A DNA stretch of 32,090 nt from Anaerolineae bacterium. GTDB taxonomy: Bacteria > Chloroflexota > Anaerolineae > JAFGEY01. The translations under genes were made by a program, and so were the position numbers. The notes below the pieces were generated by a model. It saw only the letters and a program-made list of their open reading frames with translations, made no database searches and was not told the origin of the DNA. Numbering within the stretch: position 1 is the first letter of the stretch; every line of letters begins with the position of its first letter. Where the stretch lies: positions 1-32,090 of the forward strand of contig JAFGJF010000386.1 of assembly GCA_016929205.1 (NCBI GenBank), read 5' to 3'. Of this stretch, positions 9,373 through 17,048 are shown in pieces.

Positions 9373-10961
9373 ATCCACTCCAATGCCTTGACAATTGAGG
9401 CATAGACTTGCAGGCGCAAACGGAAAATACCCTCCCAATCCCGTCCGTAATAGACCCGATTGGTTAGTAGAACGACGACGACGTTTCGTTCGGGAATGCA
9501 ATATAGCGAGGTCCCCGTATAGCCGGTGTGTCCAAATGCTGTCCCTCCGGCACCTAAAGGTGGATCGTAAAGTACCCACCCCAAGCCCCGCCGTGTCGTA
9601 TCAAACCGCACTTGCTCACGAACGCTTTCTGCAACCAAATCCACGTCCAGGAGCCGTTCTCCGCCAAAAACGCCGCCATTCAGGTACAATTGCCCGAGCG
9701 CGGCGACGGCATGAGCTGTCGCAAAAAGCCCGGCATGCCCGGCAATACCGCCCAAACCGGCTGCGTTTTCGTCGTGCACCTCACCCAACAGGCGCCGGTT
9801 TCGCCACACCCCGTATTCCGTGGGCACAATGCGTTCTCGGGCCACACCACAGGCCAGTGGATTGTACCACACCTGGTCGGCAATGCCCAATGGTTCCAGC
9901 ACCAGGTGACAGACGGCTTTGTCCAACGGCTCGTTGCTCAGTGCAGCAACTGCCTCGCCAAGCAAAATCAGCCCCAAATCGCTGTAAACCAGTTGTTCCC
10001 CGGAAGGATAGATGAACGGATAGGAAAAAAGGTGCGCGATGCGCGCATCGCGCACATCGGCCGGAACGTCTGCAGGCTGCAAACTGCTTGTGTCAGCAAC
10101 CTCGCGATACAGGCTGCGCCACGCTGCCAGCCCCGAGGTATGGGTCAGCAAGTGTCGAAAGGTAATTTCTCCACGTTCGACCATTTGCCCGGCGAATGCT
10201 TCGTTCGCAGCGACAGGCTGCTTGGTAATCGGATCCTGAGTTCCTCCAATGACATGAGGCCCATTAAAGCGCGGCAAAACCTGGCTCACCGGCGTGGCGA
10301 TGCTAACCTTGTTTTGTCTCACCAGGCGGAAAAACGCCGTTACTGTGAACAATTTGCTTACCGATGCCAGATCGAAAACACTGTCCGGTTGCGTCGGATA
10401 CTGCTCATCCAACGGATCGATAAAACCATATGCACGCTCAAAAATCGTACGGCCATCATGGACGATCTTGAGCACGGCTGAAGGCGCCACCCGGCCCATG
10501 TTTGCCCGCATCAACCGATCCACGTCTGTAAATGCGCGATCCGGCAGGCCCGCCCGCACTGTTTCTGCCAACCGATCCAAATCAGCGCGGGGCAGAGTGT
10601 GTGTCGGCCAGCGAACGATCACTCTATCGTTCTCATAACGAGGTAAAATATGCAGATGAAAGTGAAACACGTCCTGTCCTGCCGCGCACCCATTTGCCTG
10701 AAACAGGTTGATTCCCTGTGGTTGAATCGTCCCCTTGATTGCGCGAGCAATGTGAACGGCGGTTTGACAAAGTGCTGCCGCTAAATCGTCATCCAGATCG
10801 TAAATACTCTGAACGTGACGACACGGTATGATCAGTACCTTGCCAGAATTTGGTTGGTTGAGATCCATAAACGCAACAACCGCTTCATCCTGGTAAACAA
10901 TGCTTGCCGGGGCTTGTCCGGCAGCGATCTGGCAGAAAATACAGTCCGAGTGTTGACTCAT
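9369..10961 (-). CDS. HIT-domain / serine beta-lactamase-like fusion protein
   Basis: One uninterrupted 530-aa frame joins two enzymes. Residues 1 to about 125 are a HIT (histidine triad) nucleotide hydrolase: CIFCQIAAGQ at the start and the triad HFHLHILPR with His100, His102 and His104. Residues about 140-520 are a class C beta-lactamase/esterase-like domain: SVSK (Ser200 and Lys203), YSD in place of the usual YxN (Tyr326), and HTG late in the domain as the KTG equivalent. The YSD and HTG variants point to an esterase or peptidase-like activity rather than a true lactamase. No signal peptide is seen, so a cytoplasmic location is inferred. ATG 10961 fits the usual HIT start and has AAAGG upstream in the gene direction. 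It overlaps the methyltransferase gene by ATGA. Confidence 0.85.
   Translation of the reverse strand: MSQHSDCIFCQIAAGQAPASIVYQDEAVVAFMDLNQPNSGKVLIIPCRHVQSIYDLDDDLAAALCQTAVHIARAIKGTIQPQGINLFQANGCAAGQDVFHFHLHILPRYENDRVIVRWPTHTLPRADLDRLAETVRAGLPDRAFTDVDRLMRANMGRVAPSAVLKIVHDGRTIFERAYGFIDPLDEQYPTQPDSVFDLASVSKLFTVTAFFRLVRQNKVSIATPVSQVLPRFNGPHVIGGTQDPITKQPVAANEAFAGQMVERGEITFRHLLTHTSGLAAWRSLYREVADTSSLQPADVPADVRDARIAHLFSYPFIYPSGEQLVYSDLGLILLGEAVAALSNEPLDKAVCHLVLEPLGIADQVWYNPLACGVARERIVPTEYGVWRNRRLLGEVHDENAAGLGGIAGHAGLFATAHAVAALGQLYLNGGVFGGERLLDVDLVAESVREQVRFDTTRRGLGWVLYDPPLGAGGTAFGHTGYTGTSLYCIPERNVVVVLLTNRVYYGRDWEGIFRLRLQVYASIVKALEWI
10032..10055. repeat. 24-bp perfect palindrome inside coding sequence
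   Basis: The 24 bases read identically on both strands; each half begins GTGCGCGATGCG at 10032. It lies within the beta-lactamase-like domain and encodes residues around DVRDARIAHL. It may be a DNA-binding site, a small repetitive element, or a consequence of codon choice. Confidence 0.9.
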
Positions 10962-10987
10962 TGTAATTAAACCTTTACCGAAACCGG

Positions 10988-11016
10988 TTGACATGCTGCA
11001 CCACATTTGTTACAAT
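10988..11016 (+). promoter_or_regulatory. near-consensus sigma70-type promoter for histidine kinase
   Basis: The -35 TTGACA is at 10988-10993, followed by a 17-base spacer ending in an extended -10 TG (11008-11009), then TACAAT at 11011-11016. It directly precedes the SD and TTG start of the GAF histidine kinase. The divergent HIT-fusion gene starts only 27 bases from the -35. Confidence 0.85.
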
Positions 11017-11044
11017 GAACAAAAAGGGGGAAGGAGCAATTCAT

Positions 11045-12307
11045 TTGACAGACCGTGAACGAGCTTTGCAGCAACAGATCGATCACTTGATGGCCATGCT
11101 CGAGATCAGCCGCATCCTCAACTCGACTCTCGACCACAGACACCTGCAACGTATCATTGTCAACTCGGCTGTCAAGCTGACAGACTGCGAAGATAGTTCG
11201 ATCATTCTCGTAGACGCCAAGAGCGGTGAATTGCATTTTTCTATTTCGGCCGGGCTTCAAGATAGCAAAATCCAACCGCTTGTTGTGCCTGTGGATTCCA
11301 GCATTGCGGGTTGGATCGTGCGCAACAACAAACCCGTGATCATTGACGATGTGAACGCCGACACACGATTCTTTAGGCAAATCGATCAATCCACCGGATT
11401 TCCAACCCGCTCCATCATGGGTGTTCCTATGTCATTTCGCGGACGCGTCCTTGGTGTGGTAGAAGCGGTGAACAAGCGCAACGGGACATTTACGGACGAA
11501 GACACGGAACGCCTAACTATTCTTGCGGCCCAAGCCGCCGTTGCCATCCAAAACACAAGATTGATGAATGAGCTTCAAACTGCCTATGAAGAGTTGAGTG
11601 AACTCGATCGCCTCAAAAGCGAGTTTATCACCACCACTTCTCACGAGTTGCGTACACCGCTGACAGCGATCAAAGGCTATCTACAACTTGTCAACAGTGG
11701 CATAATGTCACCGGAACAGCAGCAGAGTGCGTTGGAGAAAATATCCGACAACGTTGACACCATCGTACACCTGGTTAACGACCTGCTTTTTATGCAAGAA
11801 ATGAACGCCATCGAGTTCAAATTCTCTGCAACCGATCTGGCTGAATTGGTCCGCGCCGAGGTCCGCGCCGCCGCTCCACGCGCTGGCGCTCAGGGCACCG
11901 AGATCGCACTGCACATTGCCGACGACCTGCCACTTGTTTGGGGGGATGCCACTCATTTGATCAAAATGATCCACAACTTGCTGGACAATGCAATCAAATT
12001 TAGCCCGGATGGAGGGTCGATCATCATCTCGCTCCAGGCCCAAAACAACTCGATCTATCTCCAAGTTACAGATCAAGGCATCGGCATCCCGGCTGACAAG
12101 TTGGACAAGATCTTTGATCGCTTTTACCGTATCGAATCATCTAGCAAGCACCTTTTCGGCGGCTTGGGACTAGGCCTTGCCATCGCAAAACACATCGCCG
12201 AAACGCACAAGGGCAAAATCGGCGTCGTCAGTCAGGCGGGTCAAGGTAGTACGTTTACGGTGACGTTACCTGCACACGAGAGTCAAGTCACCTTCACCCC
12301 AACTTGA
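11045..12307 (+). CDS. GAF-domain sensor histidine kinase
   Basis: This is a soluble two-component sensor kinase of 420 aa. A short N-terminal helix is followed by a GAF domain (about 25-175, containing [22 protein letters not shown]). The dimerisation/phosphoacceptor domain has His200 in [18 protein letters not shown]. The ATPase domain has the N box [16 protein letters not shown]1 DQGIGIP, and G2 GGLGLGLAI. No membrane segment is visible, so it probably senses an intracellular ligand or redox state. TTG 11045 is chosen because AAGGAG (11031-11036) lies 8 bases upstream. A longer frame from 10988 would begin inside the promoter. No response regulator is adjacent. It overlaps the convergent vorB by 14 bases. 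Confidence 0.92.
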   Translation: MTDRERALQQQIDHLMAMLEISRILNSTLDHRHLQRIIVNSAVKLTDCEDSSIILVDAKSGELHFSISAGLQDSKIQPLVVPVDSSIAGWIVRNNKPVIIDDVNADTRFFRQIDQSTGFPTRSIMGVPMSFRGRVLGVVEAVNKRNGTFTDEDTERLTILAAQAAVAIQNTRLMNELQTAYEELSELDRLKSEFITTTSHELRTPLTAIKGYLQLVNSGIMSPEQQQSALEKISDNVDTIVHLVNDLLFMQEMNAIEFKFSATDLAELVRAEVRAAAPRAGAQGTEIALHIADDLPLVWGDATHLIKMIHNLLDNAIKFSPDGGSIIISLQAQNNSIYLQVTDQGIGIPADKLDKIFDRFYRIESSSKHLFGGLGLGLAIAKHIAETHKGKIGVVSQAGQGSTFTVTLPAHESQVTFTPT

Positions 12308-13337
12308 CCACCTCTCCCAACACGTCTTCTGGCAGTGGCACGACTCCGCCCATCTTGCCATAGAATGTGATCGGAACACTATCGCGGGTGGCTAACCGAA
12401 CGTCTTCCAGCATTTGCCCTGCGTTCAGCTCAAACACCAGCACCTTTTTCCCTGCAGCTATGTCTGCCAGTGGTTGGTAAGGAAATGGGAACGCGGTGAT
12501 CGGGCGAAACAATCCGACGTTTAGCCCCTGTTTGCGCGCCTGTCGTATTGCCGTCTTGGCAATACGCGCTGCTGTGCCAAAGGCCACGATCAAAACATCA
12601 GCATCCTGGCATTCGAACATCTCCCATCGTTGTTCATTAGCCTCGATCTCGCGCAGTCTTGCCTGCAAACGAGCATTGACTTGTTCAAGATTGGCGCCTC
12701 CCAGATAGAGCGAGGTGACGACGCGTTTCTCACGCCCTTGAGCCCCACGAAGGGCAAAATCCCACTCTTGCCGTTGCGGCTCTTGCATCTCTGGCAGCTC
12801 GACCGGCTCCATCATTTGTCCGATCATGCCATCAGCAATAACCATCGCCACCGTACGATACTTTTCTGCAAGATCAAAGGCCAGAATAACGAGATCGACC
12901 GTCTCCTGGATCGTGGATGGCGCCAGCACAATGGGATGGTAGTCCCCGTGCCCACCTCCTTTGACCATTTGACTGTATTCTCCTTGCGCCGGTTGGATGT
13001 TGCCCAGGCCGGGCCCGCCACGCATCACGTTGACCAGGACAGCCGGCACTTCCGAGCAAACAATATAGGAAATACCTTCCTGCATCAAACTAAATCCGGG
13101 GCTTGAGGTTGTCGTCATCACCCGCACACCAGCAGCCGCCGCGCCGTAAATCATATTGACCGCCGCAACCTCACTTTCGGCTTGGACAAACACACGCCCC
13201 AGATCGGGCATGCGTCGTGACATATATTCCAACACCTCGGTTTGAGGCGTGATCGGATAGCCATAATAGGCTTCACAACCGGCACGAACGGCGGCCTCGG
13301 CGATCGCTTCATTGCCTTTCATCAATACCTTTGCCAT
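12294..13337 (-). CDS. vorB: 2-oxoacid:ferredoxin oxidoreductase alpha subunit (VorB-type)
   Basis: This 347-aa protein is the alpha (pyrimidine-binding/transferase) subunit of a 2-oxoisovalerate-type ferredoxin oxidoreductase. It makes acyl-CoA, CO2 and reduced ferredoxin from 2-oxoacids. Family features are [31 protein letters not shown], a [34 protein letters not shown] block, and [18 protein letters not shown]. The C-terminal domain runs to a normal family end, so the gene is complete. The SD AGGAGG overlaps the stop of the upstream ferredoxin gene, which implies coupling. The TPP-binding beta subunit and the gamma subunit, normally next in such operons, are absent: the + strand kinase gene occupies that place. 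Its preferred substrate (branched-chain, 2-oxoglutarate or other) is inferred only from family resemblance. Confidence 0.88.
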   Translation of the reverse strand: MAKVLMKGNEAIAEAAVRAGCEAYYGYPITPQTEVLEYMSRRMPDLGRVFVQAESEVAAVNMIYGAAAAGVRVMTTTSSPGFSLMQEGISYIVCSEVPAVLVNVMRGGPGLGNIQPAQGEYSQMVKGGGHGDYHPIVLAPSTIQETVDLVILAFDLAEKYRTVAMVIADGMIGQMMEPVELPEMQEPQRQEWDFALRGAQGREKRVVTSLYLGGANLEQVNARLQARLREIEANEQRWEMFECQDADVLIVAFGTAARIAKTAIRQARKQGLNVGLFRPITAFPFPYQPLADIAAGKKVLVFELNAGQMLEDVRLATRDSVPITFYGKMGGVVPLPEDVLGEVVKLG

Positions 13338-13346
13338 CGCTTCCTC

Positions 13347-13589
13347 CTATCCGGTGACAGCCGCCACACGCGATTCCTTGACTGTTCGATAAACCGTAAT
13401 GGCGACATCCGGGCACATCATCGCACAATTTGAGCAGCCGCTACATTCATCGTTGGGATCGACCTGTTCAGCCGGACGATACCCTTTCGCGTTAAAATAG
13501 TTGGCAATATGGACCAGGTCATATGGGCAAACCTGTGTGCACAACCCACATCCCTTGCACCGGTTCTGATCGATCACAATTCGGGACAT
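13347..13589 (-). CDS. 4Fe-4S dicluster ferredoxin (oxidoreductase delta subunit)
   Basis: This 80-aa protein has two 4Fe-4S binding motifs: CKGCGLCTQVCP and CSGCSNCAMMCP. Such proteins are the delta subunit or integral ferredoxin of 2-oxoacid:ferredoxin oxidoreductases and carry electrons away from the TPP centre. ATG 13589 is chosen because AGGAGG lies 7 bases upstream; a TTG two codons earlier is less well placed. Its stop codon lies within the SD region of vorB, so the two are almost certainly co-translated. The ferredoxin-then-alpha order matches the KorD/KorA or VorD/VorB arrangement. Confidence 0.92.
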   Translation of the reverse strand: MSRIVIDQNRCKGCGLCTQVCPYDLVHIANYFNAKGYRPAEQVDPNDECSGCSNCAMMCPDVAITVYRTVKESRVAAVTG

Positions 13590-13611
13590 AAACAAACCTC
13601 CTGCGCTAAAT

Positions 13612-14292
13612 TCATTCTTGAACGTTGTCCATCATTAAAAAGAAGCGATGGATAACCAAAACCGGGCCAGCAGGCGGATCCATCTTTTTGGCCAACGCCT
13701 CACTCATCACTAAAAATGAAACAGGCAGATCAAGCGCTTGTGCTGCCGCCCGGACCATATCGTTTCCCTGGTAAAACAATGTCGGCGTGCTTGAGGACAT
13801 CATATTCGAGTTGCTCACCAGCGACGAAATCTGCAAGCCAGCACTGGTCTCGATCTCGCGCACGGCCGACACAATCCCTTCCACCGTATCCATAAAAGGC
13901 CGATAAGGGTTAACGATAAAAGACATCTCGTACGTTTGGCGCTCGATCGCCGATGCGTACTGGGATAAAGCACGTGCACCTTGCACGTCACCGCCAACAT
14001 CCAGGACCACCGGCCGTTCTGACTGCTCGATGGCACCCAGGATGGCCGGGCTTATAGCAGGAATGTGAATGTGCTGTCCTATCTGAAAGGGTGTCACGAC
14101 TTGAACGCCATACTGGCGCATTTCCGCCGCCTTTTCCCGCGTTCGAAAATAAGGCGTAACAATGTCCAGATCGACAAGCAGCGGCTCTCTCCCGCGATCG
14201 GCCAATTCTAGTGCGTAATTGAGCGCGATCTCGGTTTTGCCGCTGCCAAACCGACCCGTAAAGATTGTGATCTGGGGTGACGACGTTGTCAC
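13612..14292 (-). CDS. P-loop ATPase, CobQ/MinD-like, next to oxidoreductase genes
   Basis: This is a 226-aa P-loop NTPase with Walker A GRFGSGKT (residues 13-20), a LLVDLDIVTPYFRTRE segment, and PVVLDVGGDVQGARALS as the likely Walker B region. The fold looks like MinD/CobQ-type ATPases. The GTG start at 14292 is the only one that keeps the start of the first strand; AAGGA lies upstream. It precedes the ferredoxin gene by 22 bases and is in one operon with it. Its role is unknown; an assembly or accessory function for the oxidoreductase is an inference from position only. Confidence 0.8.
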   Translation of the reverse strand: MTTSSPQITIFTGRFGSGKTEIALNYALELADRGREPLLVDLDIVTPYFRTREKAAEMRQYGVQVVTPFQIGQHIHIPAISPAILGAIEQSERPVVLDVGGDVQGARALSQYASAIERQTYEMSFIVNPYRPFMDTVEGIVSAVREIETSAGLQISSLVSNSNMMSSSTPTLFYQGNDMVRAAAQALDLPVSFLVMSEALAKKMDPPAGPVLVIHRFFLMMDNVQE

Positions 14293-14307
14293 AGAAAAAT
14301 GTCCTTG

Positions 14308-14859
14308 TCAAGCGTTACGTCTATGACGCTCACGCATGGTCTGATTAAATTCGTTCGATTTGCCGCGCGGAATGCTCAACGACTGCCAATCGTCTCTCTT
14401 GAGATGTCGGCATAGAAACACAAGCTGTCCGACGTGATAAGCATAATGACTTAACTGGCGATGAATCGCCTGAGGCACAGGGTGAGGTTCGTGGCGAATC
14501 GTGATCGTCCTGCTCAAATCATTCACAGTGAGCGATTCCAGCACGTCAAAAAGAATATGCCATCCAGCTTCCCATCGAGCCAGAATTGCTGCTTTATCTT
14601 CTTGTTCTTCAAGTTCGAATTCGCTATCCCGGTGCCGATCTGGCTTTTCACCATCTGCAGTAAAAAAATCCGTCCACCGAGAGTGCATATTGCCCGCAAT
14701 GTGCTTGAGAAGGATGGCGACACTGTTGCCCTCATCATACAGAGTGACGAACCATTGCTGATCGTCGAGCTGAATGACAGCCCTGTCGGCAAGTCGCTTC
14801 AGGCGATGAAACTGTTGTACGATATCTTGCAAATAAATGGTAGCAAACGCGTCTTCCAT
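14308..14859 (-). CDS. DinB-superfamily protein (DUF1572-like)
   Basis: This 183-aa protein is a four-helix-bundle DinB-like protein. The expected metal-ligand histidines are present: His53 in LLKHIAGNM, then His138 and His142 in HYAYHVGQL. The GEKPDRHRDSEFE segment matches the DUF1572 type. Family members are metal-binding, some being thiol-dependent transferases (bacillithiol or mycothiol linked); the role here is unknown. It starts 18 bases after the amidohydrolase gene and ends 15 bases before the ATPase gene, so it is within the operon. Confidence 0.82.
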   Translation of the reverse strand: MEDAFATIYLQDIVQQFHRLKRLADRAVIQLDDQQWFVTLYDEGNSVAILLKHIAGNMHSRWTDFFTADGEKPDRHRDSEFELEEQEDKAAILARWEAGWHILFDVLESLTVNDLSRTITIRHEPHPVPQAIHRQLSHYAYHVGQLVFLCRHLKRDDWQSLSIPRGKSNEFNQTMRERHRRNA

Positions 14860-14877
14860 ACGATTCTATACGTAAAA

Positions 14878-16113
14878 TCAAATTTGGGCTGTGCAAGGCA
14901 AAAAAGGCAGCTCTGGCGTATGTCCAATAGTGGCAGCAACACGCTCTAGCAGAGACAGGACATCCCCGGCGAGCAGTTTGGCTTTCCCGGCGACAGAGAC
15001 AGGCGTGAAACCCGGACTAAATTGCTCAAACAGATCGTGATACTCGGCATCACCATATACAGGCACGCCAGCACAAATCACAAGGGCGATGTCATCCACA
15101 TGCGCCTCGACGATACTCTTGTATGGATCCTCGTGATTGTCATGTAATGCAAGCAGATCCGCTTCGTATCCCACTGCAATGCGCCCACGTCGATCTTGGA
15201 GCATCAACGAATATGCGGCATGCGTGGTCATCAATTCGACCAACCACTTGGCCGAAGGTTCTTCTCCCAACTTGGCGCCAAACGACTGCCGTCCTCCCCT
15301 CGCTTCGTCCAAGAGATTAAGCCCGCCAGTCATCACGCTATCTGTTCCAATGGTCAAATGCACGCCTGCCGCCAATAGCGCCGACACATTTGCAGTCTGA
15401 TCATACAGATAAAGATTGGATCTCGGACACAAACAAACACTAGCGCCGGCCCTGGCTATTAACTCCATATCGTGGGGACGCAGAGCGATGCCATGGATAG
15501 CCATCGTGTTACGTCCTAGCGCATCGTATTCCAGTAGCACGTCCATCTCGGTCGCGGTTTCACTATCTACACCTTCGGCCAGATGAATGATGTATGGCTG
15601 TCCATCACGCACGGCGTTGCCATACTCGGTCGGTACATCGTCTCCCCAATTCGTCAACTCGCGCGGCGTCCACGTGCGTCCATATTCATATAACACATGA
15701 ATTGGGTAGCGGGTGTAAAACTCGGGGCCATTGATCCGCCAAAAATGATCGGCAACTGTGGTAACACCGGAAATCAGGTTGCGATACATGCCCAGCTCAT
15801 ATACGTCCTCGACCGAATTCTGCTTCCGTTCAGCAACAATCGGGCTTGGATTAAAATCGGCAAGCCACTCATAGACGTTGATATAGGGACGATTGGGTGC
15901 AACACGAGGCCACCATGTACCGTTCAAATGATCGTGAGCGTTGATCAACCCCGGAAAAAGCAGGCAATCTTGCATATCCAAACCATAGCGCGCTGCTGCC
16001 AGAGTGTCCAAAGCAGCGATATGCTTGCCCGATATCGTCAATGTGGAATTGGGGTGCACTTTGGTGGGCGTGACGAGTGTCACACCTCTCAAGCTGTACT
16101 CTTGATCACTCAT
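14878..16113 (-). CDS. amidohydrolase-superfamily metal-dependent hydrolase
   Basis: This 411-aa enzyme is of the chlorohydrolase/cytosine-deaminase-like branch of the amidohydrolase superfamily. A small beta-sandwich region flanks a TIM barrel. Metal ligands are His60 and His62 in NAHDHLNG, His177 in IIHLAEG, His207 in AIHGIAL, and Asp258 in GTDS. Such enzymes deaminate or hydrolyse purine-, pyrimidine- or guanidine-like compounds; the substrate is not determinable here. Two in-frame ATGs exist. The second (16113) is favoured because GGGGG (16120-16124) lies 6 bases upstream of it, while it directly abuts the first (16119). The gap to the upstream ptb-like gene is about 24 bases. Confidence 0.88.
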   Translation of the reverse strand: MSDQEYSLRGVTLVTPTKVHPNSTLTISGKHIAALDTLAAARYGLDMQDCLLFPGLINAHDHLNGTWWPRVAPNRPYINVYEWLADFNPSPIVAERKQNSVEDVYELGMYRNLISGVTTVADHFWRINGPEFYTRYPIHVLYEYGRTWTPRELTNWGDDVPTEYGNAVRDGQPYIIHLAEGVDSETATEMDVLLEYDALGRNTMAIHGIALRPHDMELIARAGASVCLCPRSNLYLYDQTANVSALLAAGVHLTIGTDSVMTGGLNLLDEARGGRQSFGAKLGEEPSAKWLVELMTTHAAYSLMLQDRRGRIAVGYEADLLALHDNHEDPYKSIVEAHVDDIALVICAGVPVYGDAEYHDLFEQFSPGFTPVSVAGKAKLLAGDVLSLLERVAATIGHTPELPFLPCTAQI

Positions 16114-16137
16114 TTCCATCCCCCATCAGCGCTCACT

Positions 16138-17037
16138 TTATAATGCCATCACAATACCCAGAGCCAACGAGTTCATCTTGTCTTCATACGTGGCTGAGCG
16201 CGAAGGCAGAATGAGCGGAGCCTTGGCTCCGACAACGACACCGCCCATCGAACTAGAGGCAAAATAAATGAGAGCCTTGGCCAACAAATTCCCGGCTTCG
16301 ATGTCTGGTGGGATCAAAATATCGGCCCGTCCCGCAACCGAACTGACAATCCCTTTCGTATGGGCAGATTCCATCGATATCGCATTATCCAGCGCCAAGG
16401 GCCCATCCACCAGTGCGCCAACGATCTGCCCGCGATCGGCCATTTTGGACAACGCTGCCGCTTCAACATTGGCCGGCATCTTGGGATTGACGAGTTCGTT
16501 GGAAGCCAACACGGCTACTTTGGGCTCCTCAATGCCCAACTTGTGAGCAACAAGCACAGCATTGCGGATAATGTCGGCCTTTTGCTCCAGATCGGGCGCG
16601 ATATTGACGCCGGCATCACTGATCAGCAGCAGCCTGCCCAGATTGATATCAAATGCCCCAACGTGACTGAGCAGCCTGCCCGTACGCAAACCAACCTCTT
16701 TATCCAATGCCGCACGCAAAAATGTCGCTGTGTCGACTTGGCCCTTCATCGCCACGTGCGCACGTCCCTCCGCGAGCATCACCATTGCCTTGTGAGCGGC
16801 AAATTTGAGTTCTGGCTCGTGAACGATTTCCATATTCGCCAGATCGACCCCTTCCTCCGCAGCCAGGTCTCGGATCTGAGATTCATCGCCCACCAAGATC
16901 GCGTTGGCTATCCCCGCCTTACGCGCCGCCTCCAATGCGGACAAAAAAGTGGCTTGTTCTGCGCCAACGGCGACAACCGTTCTTGGCCCTTTGGCACGCG
17001 CAACAGCCTGCAACTCTTCAAAACTTTTAATCGCCAT
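16138..17037 (-). CDS. ptb: phosphate butyryltransferase-like (Ptb) enzyme
   Basis: This 299-aa protein belongs to the phosphate acetyl/butyryltransferase family, which converts acyl-CoA plus phosphate to acyl-phosphate. Typical blocks are VGDESQIRDLA, HVAMKGQVDTATFLRAALDKEVGLRTGRLLSHVG, ISDAGVNIAPDLEQKADII, MADRGQIVGALVDGPLALDNAIS, and AGNLLAKALIYFA...VVGAKAPLILPSRSA. Together with VorB it could channel a 2-oxoacid-derived acyl-CoA to acyl-phosphate and ATP, but no butyrate or acetate kinase is in the window. Its SD AAAGG overlaps the stop of the upstream histidine kinase gene, so it is translated from the same message. A paralogue lies at 26062-26991. Confidence 0.87.
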   Translation of the reverse strand: MAIKSFEELQAVARAKGPRTVVAVGAEQATFLSALEAARKAGIANAILVGDESQIRDLAAEEGVDLANMEIVHEPELKFAAHKAMVMLAEGRAHVAMKGQVDTATFLRAALDKEVGLRTGRLLSHVGAFDINLGRLLLISDAGVNIAPDLEQKADIIRNAVLVAHKLGIEEPKVAVLASNELVNPKMPANVEAAALSKMADRGQIVGALVDGPLALDNAISMESAHTKGIVSSVAGRADILIPPDIEAGNLLAKALIYFASSSMGGVVVGAKAPLILPSRSATYEDKMNSLALGIVMAL

Positions 17038-17048
17038 AGTGAGACCTT

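Noticed and set aside
10988..11044. TTG at 10988 as start of the GAF histidine kinase
   Set aside because: This TTG is the first half of a TTGACA -35 box with a matching -10 downstream; the SD points to TTG 11045.
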